Positions 34,399 to 42,227 of a stretch of 64,000 nt of DNA are shown here, piece after piece (position 1 is the stretch's first letter; every line of letters begins with the position of its first letter). A program made the translations under genes and the position numbers. The notes under the pieces were generated by a model. That model had not been told where the DNA came from, did no database searches, and saw only the letters and a program-made list of their open reading frames with translations. This DNA comes from Streptomyces virginiae. Its GTDB lineage: Bacteria > Actinomycetota > Actinomycetes > Streptomycetales > Streptomycetaceae. The stretch spans positions 434,001 through 498,000 of the forward strand of contig NZ_JOAK01000001.1 of assembly GCF_000720455.1 (NCBI RefSeq). Reading direction: 5' to 3'.

Positions 34399-34414
34399 AT
34401 TGGTTTAGACCTAT
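34399..34414 (-). promoter_or_regulatory. DasR-responsive element-like site upstream of acsA
   Basis: ATTGGTTTAGACCTAT matches the 16-bp dre consensus A-Y-TGGTCTAGACCA-R-T at most positions (two changes in the core). It lies 85-100 bp before the acsA start, where it would overlap a promoter. DasR is the GlcNAc-6P-responsive GntR regulator of chitin/GlcNAc use. Confidence 0.5.
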
Positions 34415-34451
34415 ATCACGCAGACGGCCCGCACGAGAACGGCGTGCGAAC

Positions 34452-34485
34452 GGCCCCTCCCCGCTGCAGGGCGCGGGAAGGGGCC
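34452..34485 (-). terminator. Terminator downstream of the SulP-carbonic anhydrase gene
   Basis: Arms GGCCCCT-C-CCCGC and GCGGG-A-AGGGGCC form a GC-rich hairpin about 35 bp after the gene's stop on the minus strand. Confidence 0.75.
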
Positions 34486-34517
34486 AATCGATGGCACGGA
34501 TACCGGAGAGTATCGGT

Positions 34518-37034
34518 TCAGGCGTGCTGGCCGACGGTGTCGAAGACCCTGCAGTCGAAGAAGTCCTCACCCTCGGACAGCAGGTACGCCTGGGCCTCGC
34601 CCACGTGGAAGTACATCCCGTGCAGCTCCAGGGTGCCCTCGGCGAGCCGCCGGGCCACCGATTCGTGGGCCCGCAGGTGCTCCAGCTGCTGGACCACGTT
34701 GGTCAGGCACAGCTGCTCCACGGCGTCGGCGGGGAGCCGGCCCGAGATCCGGGCCCAGGCGTGGTGGCGGCTGGCCATCCGCTCCAGGCTGGGCAGGCCG
34801 TGCCGCAGCCAGCGGCGCAGCGGGGTCATCGCGACCCCCGGCGCGGAGCTGAGCAGGGCCTGCATGGCCCCGCAGCCCGAGTGCCCGCAGACCGTGATGC
34901 TGTCGACCTTCAGCACGTCCACCGCGTACTCGATGGCCGCCGCGACGGAGTCGTCCGTGGACTCCGCGCCCGGCAGCGGCACGAGATTGCCGACGTTGCG
35001 GACGGTGAACAGGTCTCCGGGACCGCTCGCCGTGATCATGCTGGTCACCAGCCGGGAGTCCGCGCAGGTGATGAAGAGCTGCGAGGGCCGCTGCCCTTCG
35101 CGGGCCAGCCGGGCCAGCTCGTCCCGTACGTGGGGTGCGGTGTCCCGTTGGAAGGCGCTGATCCCGCTGGCCAGTTGGCCCGCGCCGCGCCGCCGGGGCG
35201 CCGGCGAGACGTCCGGCGACCCGCCGTGCTCGGCCCCGCTCTCCCCGTCCGTGGCCGCCGCTGCCGCCATGGTCGCCGCGGTGGCAGTTGCCGTACGGGC
35301 GCTCGTGGCGCGGTGGTCGCAGTGGTTCTGCCAGGGGGTCCAGGGGCGGCAGCACTGGTGCGTTCCGCGGTGCTGCCCGCGCCGGGACCGGTCGGCCTGG
35401 TGGCCGCCCTCGCCGTGGCGGGCGTCGTGGCCGCGGTCGGCCCCGTGCCCGCCGCCGGCCCCCTCCGCCCCGTCTGCTCCGTCCGGCCCGTCGGGGGAGC
35501 CGGCCCCGCCGGCCGCGGCGGGGTCCGTCCCGTTGATCTGGGCGGCCTGCCCCGAGCGGCCGGTGACCTCCAGGGTTCCCCCGTGCGCCAGGTGGGACTG
35601 CTGCCAGTCCTGGATCGTCTCGTAGGCCGCGTGGTCCATGAAGGAGCCGTCGAGCTCGACCACGGCGTGCGCGTCGTACGGGATCTGGTTCAGCACCCGG
35701 CTGAGCCGCGGTACCGCCAGGAAGGTCAACTGCCCGCGCGCCCGCACCCGGTGGACGCCGTCGGCCGTCCGCTCAAGGGTGATGCGGGTCCGGGCGAGCC
35801 GGTGCAGGGCCAGGGCGACGGCCACCGCGATGCCCACGGCCACGCCCTCCAGCACCCCGCCGAGCACCACGGCCACGATGGTCGTGCCGTAGACGAGGGC
35901 CTCCCGGTGCCGGGTGACGCTGCGCAGGTGGGTGATGCTGACCATCTGCACGCCCACCGCCATCACCAGGGCGGCCAGCGTGGCCAGCGGGATCAGGTCG
36001 AGGAGCGGGACCAGCAGGAAGGCCGCGAGCAGCACCCAGAAACCGTGCATCATCGACGACTTCCGGCTGGCCGCACCGGACTTGACGTTCGCCACGCTGC
36101 GCACGGCCACACCGGTGATGGGCAGCCCGCCCAGGGCCCCGGAGACGATGTTCGCCGCACCCTGCCCGCGCAGTTCCCGGTCGAGGTCGGCGCGCGGCGG
36201 GCGGTTGTCCGTACCCCGCTCGGAGGCGATCAGCTTGTCGGTCGCGACCGCGGAGAGCAGCGACTCCACGCTGCCGACCAGGGTGATGGTCAGGACGGCG
36301 GCGATGAGCCCGAGGACCGGCCCTTCGGGCATCTCGGGAAGGGCATGGCTGCGCCAGGACGGCAGGTCCACCCGGGGCAGGCTGAGCCCGGCCAGTGCGG
36401 CGAAGGCGGTGGCGGCGGCGACGGCGGCCAGCGGCGCCGGCAGCTTGCGCAGGGCGCGGCCGGCCCGTCCGGGCAGCCGCGGCCAGCCGAGCAGGACGAC
36501 CAGGGTCAGTGCGCTGACCCCGAGCGCCACCGGGTGCAGGTCCGCCAACTGGGCAGGCAGGCCGACGACGTTCGCCACGGCCGAGCTCTGCGGCGTGCCG
36601 CCGAGCACGATGTGCAGCTGGGCCAGCGCGATGGTCACACCGATGCCCGCGAGCATGCCGTGCACGATGGCCGGGCTGACCATGAGCGCGGACCGGGCGG
36701 TGCGCAGGGCGGCGAGGCCGAGCTGGCAGACCCCGGCGAGCACGGTGATGGCGCACGTGGTGCGCCATCCGTACCGCTGGATCAACTCCGCGGTGACCAC
36801 GGTCAGTCCGGCTGCGGGCCCGCTCACCTGGAGCGGAGCGCCACCCAGGCGTCCGGCGACGATCCCGCCCACCGCGGCTGCGACCAGACCCGCCTGGAGC
36901 GGCGCTCCGGTGGCCAGGGCGATGCCGAGGGAGAGGGGCATGGCGATCAGGAAGACGGCGATGGAGGCGGAGAGGTCCGCCGGGAAGTCTTTGCGGACCC
37001 CTTCGGGTGCGCGTGTGGGGGAGGTGGCTGTCAT
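34518..37034 (-). CDS. SulP-STAS-beta-carbonic anhydrase fusion (bicarbonate transporter)
   Basis: 838 aa from ATG 37034 (GAGGAGA upstream). Residues ~18-400 are a SulP transporter with ~10-12 TM helices. Residues ~415-500 are a STAS domain (V-V-E-L-D-G-S). Residues ~505-620 are a His-, Cys- and Gly-rich linker. Residues ~624-838 are a beta-carbonic anhydrase with the zinc site C-A-D-S-R and H-S-G-C-G. Such fusions couple bicarbonate or anion transport with CO2 hydration. The transcript is divergent from the lipoprotein gene across an AT-rich 238-bp region. Confidence 0.93.
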   Translation of the reverse strand: MTATSPTRAPEGVRKDFPADLSASIAVFLIAMPLSLGIALATGAPLQAGLVAAAVGGIVAGRLGGAPLQVSGPAAGLTVVTAELIQRYGWRTTCAITVLAGVCQLGLAALRTARSALMVSPAIVHGMLAGIGVTIALAQLHIVLGGTPQSSAVANVVGLPAQLADLHPVALGVSALTLVVLLGWPRLPGRAGRALRKLPAPLAAVAAATAFAALAGLSLPRVDLPSWRSHALPEMPEGPVLGLIAAVLTITLVGSVESLLSAVATDKLIASERGTDNRPPRADLDRELRGQGAANIVSGALGGLPITGVAVRSVANVKSGAASRKSSMMHGFWVLLAAFLLVPLLDLIPLATLAALVMAVGVQMVSITHLRSVTRHREALVYGTTIVAVVLGGVLEGVAVGIAVAVALALHRLARTRITLERTADGVHRVRARGQLTFLAVPRLSRVLNQIPYDAHAVVELDGSFMDHAAYETIQDWQQSHLAHGGTLEVTGRSGQAAQINGTDPAAAGGAGSPDGPDGADGAEGAGGGHGADRGHDARHGEGGHQADRSRRGQHRGTHQCCRPWTPWQNHCDHRATSARTATATAATMAAAAATDGESGAEHGGSPDVSPAPRRRGAGQLASGISAFQRDTAPHVRDELARLAREGQRPSQLFITCADSRLVTSMITASGPGDLFTVRNVGNLVPLPGAESTDDSVAAAIEYAVDVLKVDSITVCGHSGCGAMQALLSSAPGVAMTPLRRWLRHGLPSLERMASRHHAWARISGRLPADAVEQLCLTNVVQQLEHLRAHESVARRLAEGTLELHGMYFHVGEAQAYLLSEGEDFFDCRVFDTVGQHA

Positions 37035-37272
37035 CGGGTCCCGTCTCCTCTGGGATGAGGGTCGAAGCGGCGGGAATCTCAACACTCGGTAAATGAACGG
37101 TAATGGAGAGTAAAGATGAGTGGTGGAAAATTCGGGCAAATGGCTTATGAATTAACACTCAAGGGTGATTAAGCATTTTGTCCGGCTTGTCCTACCTTCC
37201 TCACGGTGGACCGCGTGGGACGTTGCGGCGCGGAAGTCCTGCGATGGCAACTGCGAGGGAGAGGTGGGGCGG
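37035..37272. promoter_or_regulatory. AT-rich divergent promoter region
   Basis: These 238 bp between the SulP-CA and lipoprotein genes are clearly less GC-rich than the flanks, with runs such as GGTAAATGAACGGTAATGG and TATGAATTAACACTC. TACCTT near 37193 is a plausible -10 for the lipoprotein gene. I see no clear operator. Confidence 0.35.
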
Positions 37273-38574
37273 ATGATCGCCGCCACGAAGAAGATCGCCG
37301 GCGGCCTGGTCGCCACGGCGCTGGTCCTGGGCGTCGCCGGGTGCACCGCCTCGGAACCCGCGAAGTCCCCGCCCGCCGGCGGCCCGAACGCGCGGAAGGG
37401 CGCCGCGGAGGCCCCCGGCAGCGTCAACCGCCCCATCGGCGACGGTTCGACCGTGTACACCGGGCCGCAGCCGAACGTGGTGAAGCCGCAGAAGCTGAAG
37501 CCGGGTGAGAAGCCCCCGCAGTTCGTGGTGTTCTCGTGGGACGGGGCCGGCGAGGACAGTCAGAAGCTCTTCTCGCACTTCCGCGAGGTCGGCAAGAAGT
37601 ACAACGCCCGAATGACGTACTTCCTCAGCGGCGTGTACATGCTTCCGGAGGAGAAGCGTTTCCTCTACACCGCTCCGCAGCATTCGCCGGGCCGCTCCGA
37701 CATCGGCTTCGGCGATCTCCAGGGCATCAAGGACACCGCCACCCAGGTCCGCGCGGCCTGGCTGGAGGGCAACGAGATCGGCACCCACTTCAACGGCCAC
37801 TTCTGCGGGCCGGACGGTGGCGTCGGCACCTGGTCCGTGGACGAGTGGAAGAGCGAGATCAACCAGGCCAAGTCCTTCGTCAAGAACTGGAAGACCAACG
37901 CGGGCCTGAAGCAGGAGGAGGGGCTCCCCTTCGACTACGACAAGGAGCTCGTCGGCGCCCGCACCCCCTGCCTCGAAGGCCAGAAGAACTTCATGCTGGC
38001 GGCGAAGGGCATGGGCTTCCGCTACGACTCCAGCGGAATCAGCAAGCAGATCTGGCCCAAGAAGACGGACGGGCTCTGGGACGTCCCGCTCCAGCTGGTG
38101 CCCATGCCGGGACGCGCCTTCGACACGCTGAGCATGGACTACAACTACATGGTCAACCAGTCCGGTACGACCTCGCAGGGCGACCCCTCGCAGCACACCT
38201 ACTGGGGCGACCAGATGCGTGACGGCCTGCGGCAGGCCTTCGACCGCGTCTACCAGGGCAACCGTGCCCCGCTGATCATCGGCAACCACTTCGAGTCCTG
38301 GAACGGCGGCACCTACATGCGTGCCGTCGAGGAGTCCATCAAGGGCATGTGCACCCAGAAGGAGGTCCGCTGCGTGCCGTTCCGGGAGCTGGTGGACTGG
38401 CTGGACGCCCAGGACCCGAAGGTCCTGGAGTGGATGCGCACCCTCGACGTCGGCGAGGCGCCGAAGGAGGGCTGGACGAAGTTCCTGACCGCGGGGCCTC
38501 CGGCGCCGCCGGCCGCCCCCGCTGGCGTCAAGCCGGCTGCGGAGCCGGCTGATGGGTCTGGGGACGAGGGCTGA
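37273..38574 (+). CDS. Secreted lipoprotein with polysaccharide-deacetylase-like fold
   Basis: 433 aa from ATG 37273, giving a signal peptide with lipobox V-A-G-C (Cys23). A disordered Pro/Lys linker leads to a NodB-like barrel: F-S-W-D-G-A-G with the catalytic/metal Asp, then G-T-H-F-N-G-H-F (metal His pair), and later G-N-H-F-E-S-W. Some NodB motifs are unusual, so deacetylase activity is likely but not sure. It ends in a Pro/Ala tail that overlaps the convergent ATPase gene by 47 bp. Confidence 0.8.
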   Translation: MIAATKKIAGGLVATALVLGVAGCTASEPAKSPPAGGPNARKGAAEAPGSVNRPIGDGSTVYTGPQPNVVKPQKLKPGEKPPQFVVFSWDGAGEDSQKLFSHFREVGKKYNARMTYFLSGVYMLPEEKRFLYTAPQHSPGRSDIGFGDLQGIKDTATQVRAAWLEGNEIGTHFNGHFCGPDGGVGTWSVDEWKSEINQAKSFVKNWKTNAGLKQEEGLPFDYDKELVGARTPCLEGQKNFMLAAKGMGFRYDSSGISKQIWPKKTDGLWDVPLQLVPMPGRAFDTLSMDYNYMVNQSGTTSQGDPSQHTYWGDQMRDGLRQAFDRVYQGNRAPLIIGNHFESWNGGTYMRAVEESIKGMCTQKEVRCVPFRELVDWLDAQDPKVLEWMRTLDVGEAPKEGWTKFLTAGPPAPPAAPAGVKPAAEPADGSGDEG

Positions 38575-39586
38575 CGATCTCCTCGACGCCCGCGCCGCCG
38601 TCGAACGCGTCGAGGGCGTCGAGGCCCTCGCGCAGGACGAAACCGGGGTCGACCTGATCCGCCAGGTCGGCCCCGGTCTTGGCGTTGCCCCAGCTCTCCG
38701 CGTTCTTGAGGTGGAAGCTCACCATCTGCTCGGTGTACCGGGCCCAGTCGCGGTGGGCGTAGGAGTCGTCGGCGGCGTCCTGGAGCGCCTGGAGGGCGAA
38801 CCGGTTGGTCGCCTCCAGCAGTTCGAAGGGGGCCGGGCGGCCCTTCTCCATCGCCCGCACCCAGTCGGAGTGCCCGACGGTGACCAGCAGGTCCTCGCCC
38901 ACCTCGTCCTGGAGGAACTCGATGTCCTCGGGGCCCTGCACCTTGTTGCCGATGACCTTGAGCGCGACCCCGAAGTCCCGTGCGTACTCCTTGTACTGGC
39001 GGTAGACGGAGACGCCCTTGCGGGTCGGTTCGGCGACGAGGAAGGTCACGTCGAAGCGGGTGAACATGCCCGAGGCGAAGGAGTCCGAGCCCGCCGTCAT
39101 GTCGACGACCACGTACTCGTCCGGTCCGTCGACGAGGTGGTTGAGGCAGAGCTCGACCGCTCCGACCTTGGAGTGGTAGCAGGCCACGCCCAGGTCGGCC
39201 TCGGTGAACGGCCCGGTGGCCATGAGGCGCACGGGCTCCCCGTCGAGCAGGACCGTGCGCGCGCAGGCCTCGTACACCGGGTTGTCCTCGGTGACGCGCA
39301 GCAGGCGCGAGCCGCGGCCGGGCGGCGTGGTCTTGATCATCGTGTCGGCGGACGCGATGCGCGGGTTGGAACCCCGCAGGTACTCCTTGATCAGGGGCAG
39401 GTGCGCGCCCAGGGCGGGCAGTGCGGCGGCCTCGTCCTCGCAGAGTCCGAGCGCGGCGCCCAGGTGCTGGTTGATGTCGGCGTCCACCGCGACGACGGGG
39501 GCTTCATTGGCAGCGAGGTGGCGGATGAAGAGGGAGGACAGCGTCGTCTTGCCGCTGCCGCCCTTTCCCACGAAAGCGATCTTCAT
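38528..39586 (-). CDS. CooC/MinD-like P-loop ATPase
   Basis: 352 aa. M-K-I-A-F-V-G-K-G-G-S-G-K-T-T is the MinD/CooC deviant Walker A, followed by V-D-A-D-I-N and V-V-V-D-M-T-A-G. CooC proteins insert nickel into CO dehydrogenase, but no such enzyme is encoded here, so the client is unknown. In-frame TTG 39595, GTG 39592 and ATG 39586 compete. TACGCT just upstream of 39592 would allow leaderless initiation at the GTG. Confidence 0.82.
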   Translation of the reverse strand: MKIAFVGKGGSGKTTLSSLFIRHLAANEAPVVAVDADINQHLGAALGLCEDEAAALPALGAHLPLIKEYLRGSNPRIASADTMIKTTPPGRGSRLLRVTEDNPVYEACARTVLLDGEPVRLMATGPFTEADLGVACYHSKVGAVELCLNHLVDGPDEYVVVDMTAGSDSFASGMFTRFDVTFLVAEPTRKGVSVYRQYKEYARDFGVALKVIGNKVQGPEDIEFLQDEVGEDLLVTVGHSDWVRAMEKGRPAPFELLEATNRFALQALQDAADDSYAHRDWARYTEQMVSFHLKNAESWGNAKTGADLADQVDPGFVLREGLDALDAFDGGAGVEEIVSPRPQTHQPAPQPA

Positions 39587-39681
39587 GTTCACCAAGCGTA
39601 GTGGGTGAGTAGCGCTCAGTTGTCAAGGTGAGTGAAGAAGACCACTCCAAGGAGGGGTCGGTGCCATGCCCGCGCAGTGCG

Positions 39682-39696
39682 TAGGCTCCCTACTTA
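39682..39696 (+). promoter_or_regulatory. Leaderless promoter -10 of the Fic-like gene
   Basis: TAGGCT at 39682-39687 is eight bases before the ATG at 39696, with no ribosome-binding site between. The 11-mer TGAGTAGCGCT occurs at about 39605 and again at 39697. Confidence 0.5.
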
Positions 39697-40517
39697 TGAG
39701 TAGCGCTTCTGACCCGTTGGCCGCCCTCGCCGGGCTGCCGGGTGTCGCCGATTCCGTGGATTCCGTACGCAAGGCCGTGGACCGGGTCTACGGGCACCGG
39801 GTGATGCGCCGCCGCAGCGCTGAGATCACCTCGGAGGCCGCCCTGCGCGGCGCCCGCGGCAGCGCGGCGCTGTCCGGCGCGGACTGGGCGCTGGAGGAGG
39901 TGCGGCGGCGGACCGACTTCGGCGCCGAGCAGGAGGCGCTGACCGTGGGCGCCGCTCTGCGCCTCACGGCGGAGGCCGGCCAGCTGCTGAGCATCTGGCG
40001 CCAGTCGCCGCTGCGGGTCCTGGCGCGCCTGCACCTGGTGGCGGTCGGATCGACCGCCGAGGGGGACGTGGTGGGCCGCCCGCGCCTCGCGGGCGAGCCG
40101 GTGGTCGAGCCCCTGGTGGAGGCGCCGCTGCCGAGTGCCGAGGAGGTGGCCGGCAGGCTGGACGGCCTGTCCCGGCTCATCATCGCGGGCGGTTCGGCCC
40201 CGGCCCTGGTCACGGCGGCGGTGGTGCACGGCGAGCTGCTGGCCCTGCGGCCGTTCGGCTCGTACAACGGGCTGGTCGCGCGGGCGGCCGAGCGCATCGT
40301 CCTGATCAACAGCGGGCTGGACCCCAAGGCGATCTGCCCGGCGGAGGTGGGTCACGCGGAGCAGGGGACCGAGGCCTACCTGGCGGCCTTCGACGGCTAT
40401 CTCTCCGGGACGGCGGAGGGCATGGCCGCCTGGATCGGTCACTGCGGCCGGGCGATCGAGCTCGGGGTGCGGGAGTCGACCGCGGTCTGCGAGGCCCTGC
40501 AGCGCGGCGCGGCCTGA
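39696..40517 (+). CDS. Fic-fold protein with degenerate active-site motif
   Basis: 273 aa. The segment H-G-E-L-L-A-L-R-P-F-G-S-Y-N-G-L-V-A-R-A lines up with the Fic core H-P-F-x-D/E-G-N-G-R-x-x-R. The catalytic His is Arg, the Asp/Glu is Ser/Tyr and the first Arg is Leu, while P-F, N-G and the last Arg remain. It is therefore probably unable to transfer AMP, or uses another chemistry. Streptomyces copies are usually mislabelled oxidoreductase. It lies next to the HAD-6C-ssd-tad locus. Confidence 0.75.
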   Translation: MSSASDPLAALAGLPGVADSVDSVRKAVDRVYGHRVMRRRSAEITSEAALRGARGSAALSGADWALEEVRRRTDFGAEQEALTVGAALRLTAEAGQLLSIWRQSPLRVLARLHLVAVGSTAEGDVVGRPRLAGEPVVEPLVEAPLPSAEEVAGRLDGLSRLIIAGGSAPALVTAAVVHGELLALRPFGSYNGLVARAAERIVLINSGLDPKAICPAEVGHAEQGTEAYLAAFDGYLSGTAEGMAAWIGHCGRAIELGVRESTAVCEALQRGAA

Positions 40518-40564
40518 GCCCTCGCCCCCGCCGCAAGGGGCCCGGAAGTGCCCGGACATGGGTT

Positions 40565-40596
40565 GCGGCGACACCGTCTTGCTTTGGTGTCGCCGC
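40565..40596. terminator. Hairpin after the Fic-like gene
   Basis: An 11-bp perfect stem (GCGGCGACACC/GGTGTCGCCGC) with a 10-nt loop; no strong T-tract on either strand. Confidence 0.7.
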
Positions 40597-40904
40597 TGGC
40601 ATTCACGCCCAGGTACCAAGCGTCCTCGAAAAGTTGCCCATCAGGTCGGGTACTTTGCCCGTCACCTGGTGCGGCTGGCCCGTAATCGACGGGTCGACGT
40701 CGCGTGGGTGCTCGGCGTTCATGCTTCGGTCCGTGGGCCTTACTGCGGTTTAAAGATGATCCTCTCGGATGTTCTTTGGTCTCGCGGGCCGTTGCTTTAT
40801 TTGTACTCCGCTTTGCTCCTATGCGAAACCCCTGGCTCCACTTTTTACTTTCCGGGACGAGCGGGGGCGAACCGGACAGCCCTCATGAGGTGCAGGCGGG
40901 GCAA
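40597..40904. ncRNA. Candidate structured small RNA region (6S-like position)
   Basis: This ~300-bp gap between the Fic-like and HAD genes has no credible ORF and is much less GC-rich than its flanks (TTTAAAG, TTTATTTGTAC, CTTTTTACTTT). Nested complementarity is visible: CCAGGT 40609-40614 with ACCTGG 40664-40669, enclosing CGGG/CCCG at 40647-40661, and CCCGT/ACGGG nearby. As I recall, S. coelicolor has a 6S-like small RNA (scr3559) at the syntenic spot. The strand and ends cannot be set from sequence: TACAAA on the minus strand near 40800 is a -10 candidate. Confidence 0.45.
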
Positions 40905-41750
40905 TCAGCCGGAGGCGGCCGACAGCGCGGCCCGGCGCCGGCTCGCGTACCAGACCAGCCCGGCGGTGGCGGCAGCGGCGCCCACCGCGGCCGCCGCGAT
41001 CAGGGCGGGGCGTGCGGGCATCGACAGCCCGGGGAGCCGCTGCTTCAGCCGCACGGGCCGGTTGAAGACCAGGACCGGCCACTCCCGCGCCGTCGCCTCG
41101 CGGCGCAGCGCGCGGTCGGGGTTGACGGCGTGCGGGTGTCCGACCGCTTCCAGCATCGGGATGTCGGTCGCCGAGTCGCTGTAGGCATAGCACCGGGCGA
41201 GGTCGTAGCCCTCGGACTCGGCGAGCTCCCGCACGGCCTCCGCCTTGGTGGGGCCGTAGGCGTAGTAGTCGATCTCGCCGGTGAAGCAGCCGTCCTCGCC
41301 CACGACCATGCGCGTGGCGACGACCCGGTCCGCGCCGAGCATCTCCCCGATCGGCTCGACCACCTCCGCTCCGGAGGTCGACACGATCACCACGTCACGG
41401 CCGGCCGTGTGATGGGCCTCGATCAGGGACGCGGCCTCGTCGTAGATGATCGGGTCGATGAGGTCGTGCAGGGTCTCCGCGACGATCTCCCGCACCTGCT
41501 GCACGTTCCACCCCTTGCAGAGGGCGGACAGGTACTCCCGCATCCGCTCCATCTGATCGTGGTCGGCGCCTCCGGCCAGGAAGATGAACTGGATGTAGGC
41601 GGTGCGCAACACGGCTCGCCGGTTGATCAGGCCGCCTTGGTAGAAGGACTTGCTGAACGTCAAGGTGCTCGACTTCGCAATGACCGTCTTGTCCAGGTCG
41701 AAGAAGGCTGCGGTGCGAGGCGAGGAGTGCGGCAAGGGCTGATTTTCCAC
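40905..41750 (-). CDS. HAD-superfamily phosphatase, SerB-like, with C-terminal membrane anchor
   Basis: 281 aa from GTG 41750. HAD motifs: F-F-D-L-D-K-T (nucleophile and acid/base Asp), S-T-S-G-A-E (motif II), and Y-S-D-S-A-T-D-I-P-M-L (motif IV). A hydrophobic helix near residues 250-272 anchors it to the membrane. It is the morphological-differentiation-associated HAD protein found beside ssd, like M. tuberculosis Rv3661. GTG 41750 is preferred because TATGCT lies six bases upstream (leaderless); ATG 41774 is an alternative. Confidence 0.88.
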   Translation of the reverse strand: MENQPLPHSSPRTAAFFDLDKTVIAKSSTLTFSKSFYQGGLINRRAVLRTAYIQFIFLAGGADHDQMERMREYLSALCKGWNVQQVREIVAETLHDLIDPIIYDEAASLIEAHHTAGRDVVIVSTSGAEVVEPIGEMLGADRVVATRMVVGEDGCFTGEIDYYAYGPTKAEAVRELAESEGYDLARCYAYSDSATDIPMLEAVGHPHAVNPDRALRREATAREWPVLVFNRPVRLKQRLPGLSMPARPALIAAAAVGAAAATAGLVWYASRRRAALSAASG

Positions 41751-41839
41751 GCCCCGAGCATATGCGCCCTCCATTCGGCGTAAGGTGTGGCGCGTGGGTT
41801 TGCCTGAGAGGGCTCTCGGGTACACCATGGAAGTCACGG

Positions 41840-41932
41840 ATCGTTCGCGACCGTGCTAACCCGGTCTGGCTCCTCCCCCCCCGAGTCGGACCGTGGGGAC
41901 GACCCCCGCTCTCCCCCCCGGCGGGGGTCGTC
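41840..41932 (+). ncRNA. 6C small RNA
   Basis: Two consecutive hairpins with C-rich loops define the actinobacterial 6C motif. The first pairs CGGTC-GGCT (41862-41871) with AGTC-GACCG (41884-41893) and has eight Cs in its loop. The second pairs 41898-41909 with 41921-41932 and has seven Cs in its loop, also serving as terminator. TACACC near 41820 with TTGCCT upstream is a plausible promoter. The gene sits between the HAD gene and ssd, as in mycobacteria (6C/B11). Confidence 0.88.
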
Positions 41933-42099
41933 GCATGTCCGGACGCGGTTCGCGTCCCCGGCTCCGGCCCTGACCGACCATCTCCTCGGTCCTTCCTCTT
42001 CTGTGCGGCCCGTCTGCCGCAGGCCCTCACCACGTCGAACTCGTCACGCTGCGTAGTGGTTCCGCCGCGCTCCGGAACTCACCTGTGAGGGTGACCGGG

Positions 42100-42126
42100 T
42101 TATTCACAATCGATGGGTTGTCCACA
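42100..42126 (+). promoter_or_regulatory. Two DnaA-box-like sites upstream of ssd
   Basis: TTATTCACA (42100-42108) and TTGTCCACA (42118-42126) lie in direct orientation with 18-bp start-to-start spacing. The second is an exact Streptomyces-type DnaA box and the first fits the general TTATNCACA consensus. They lie ~100 bp before the ssd start. Confidence 0.6.
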
Positions 42127-42227
42127 GTTATTGGGCAAGATCCACTTCTTTTTCCGGATCGCTGCACGGTGATTCCAGCCGCGAAGTCCGCGGTGCTGGG
42201 ATTTGCAGTGAGAAGGGGGCGGAGATC

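Noticed and set aside
34498..34514. GATAC/GTATC inverted repeat near the end of the SulP-CA gene
   Set aside because: Only 5-bp arms, just before the stop codon; a stronger terminator lies further downstream.
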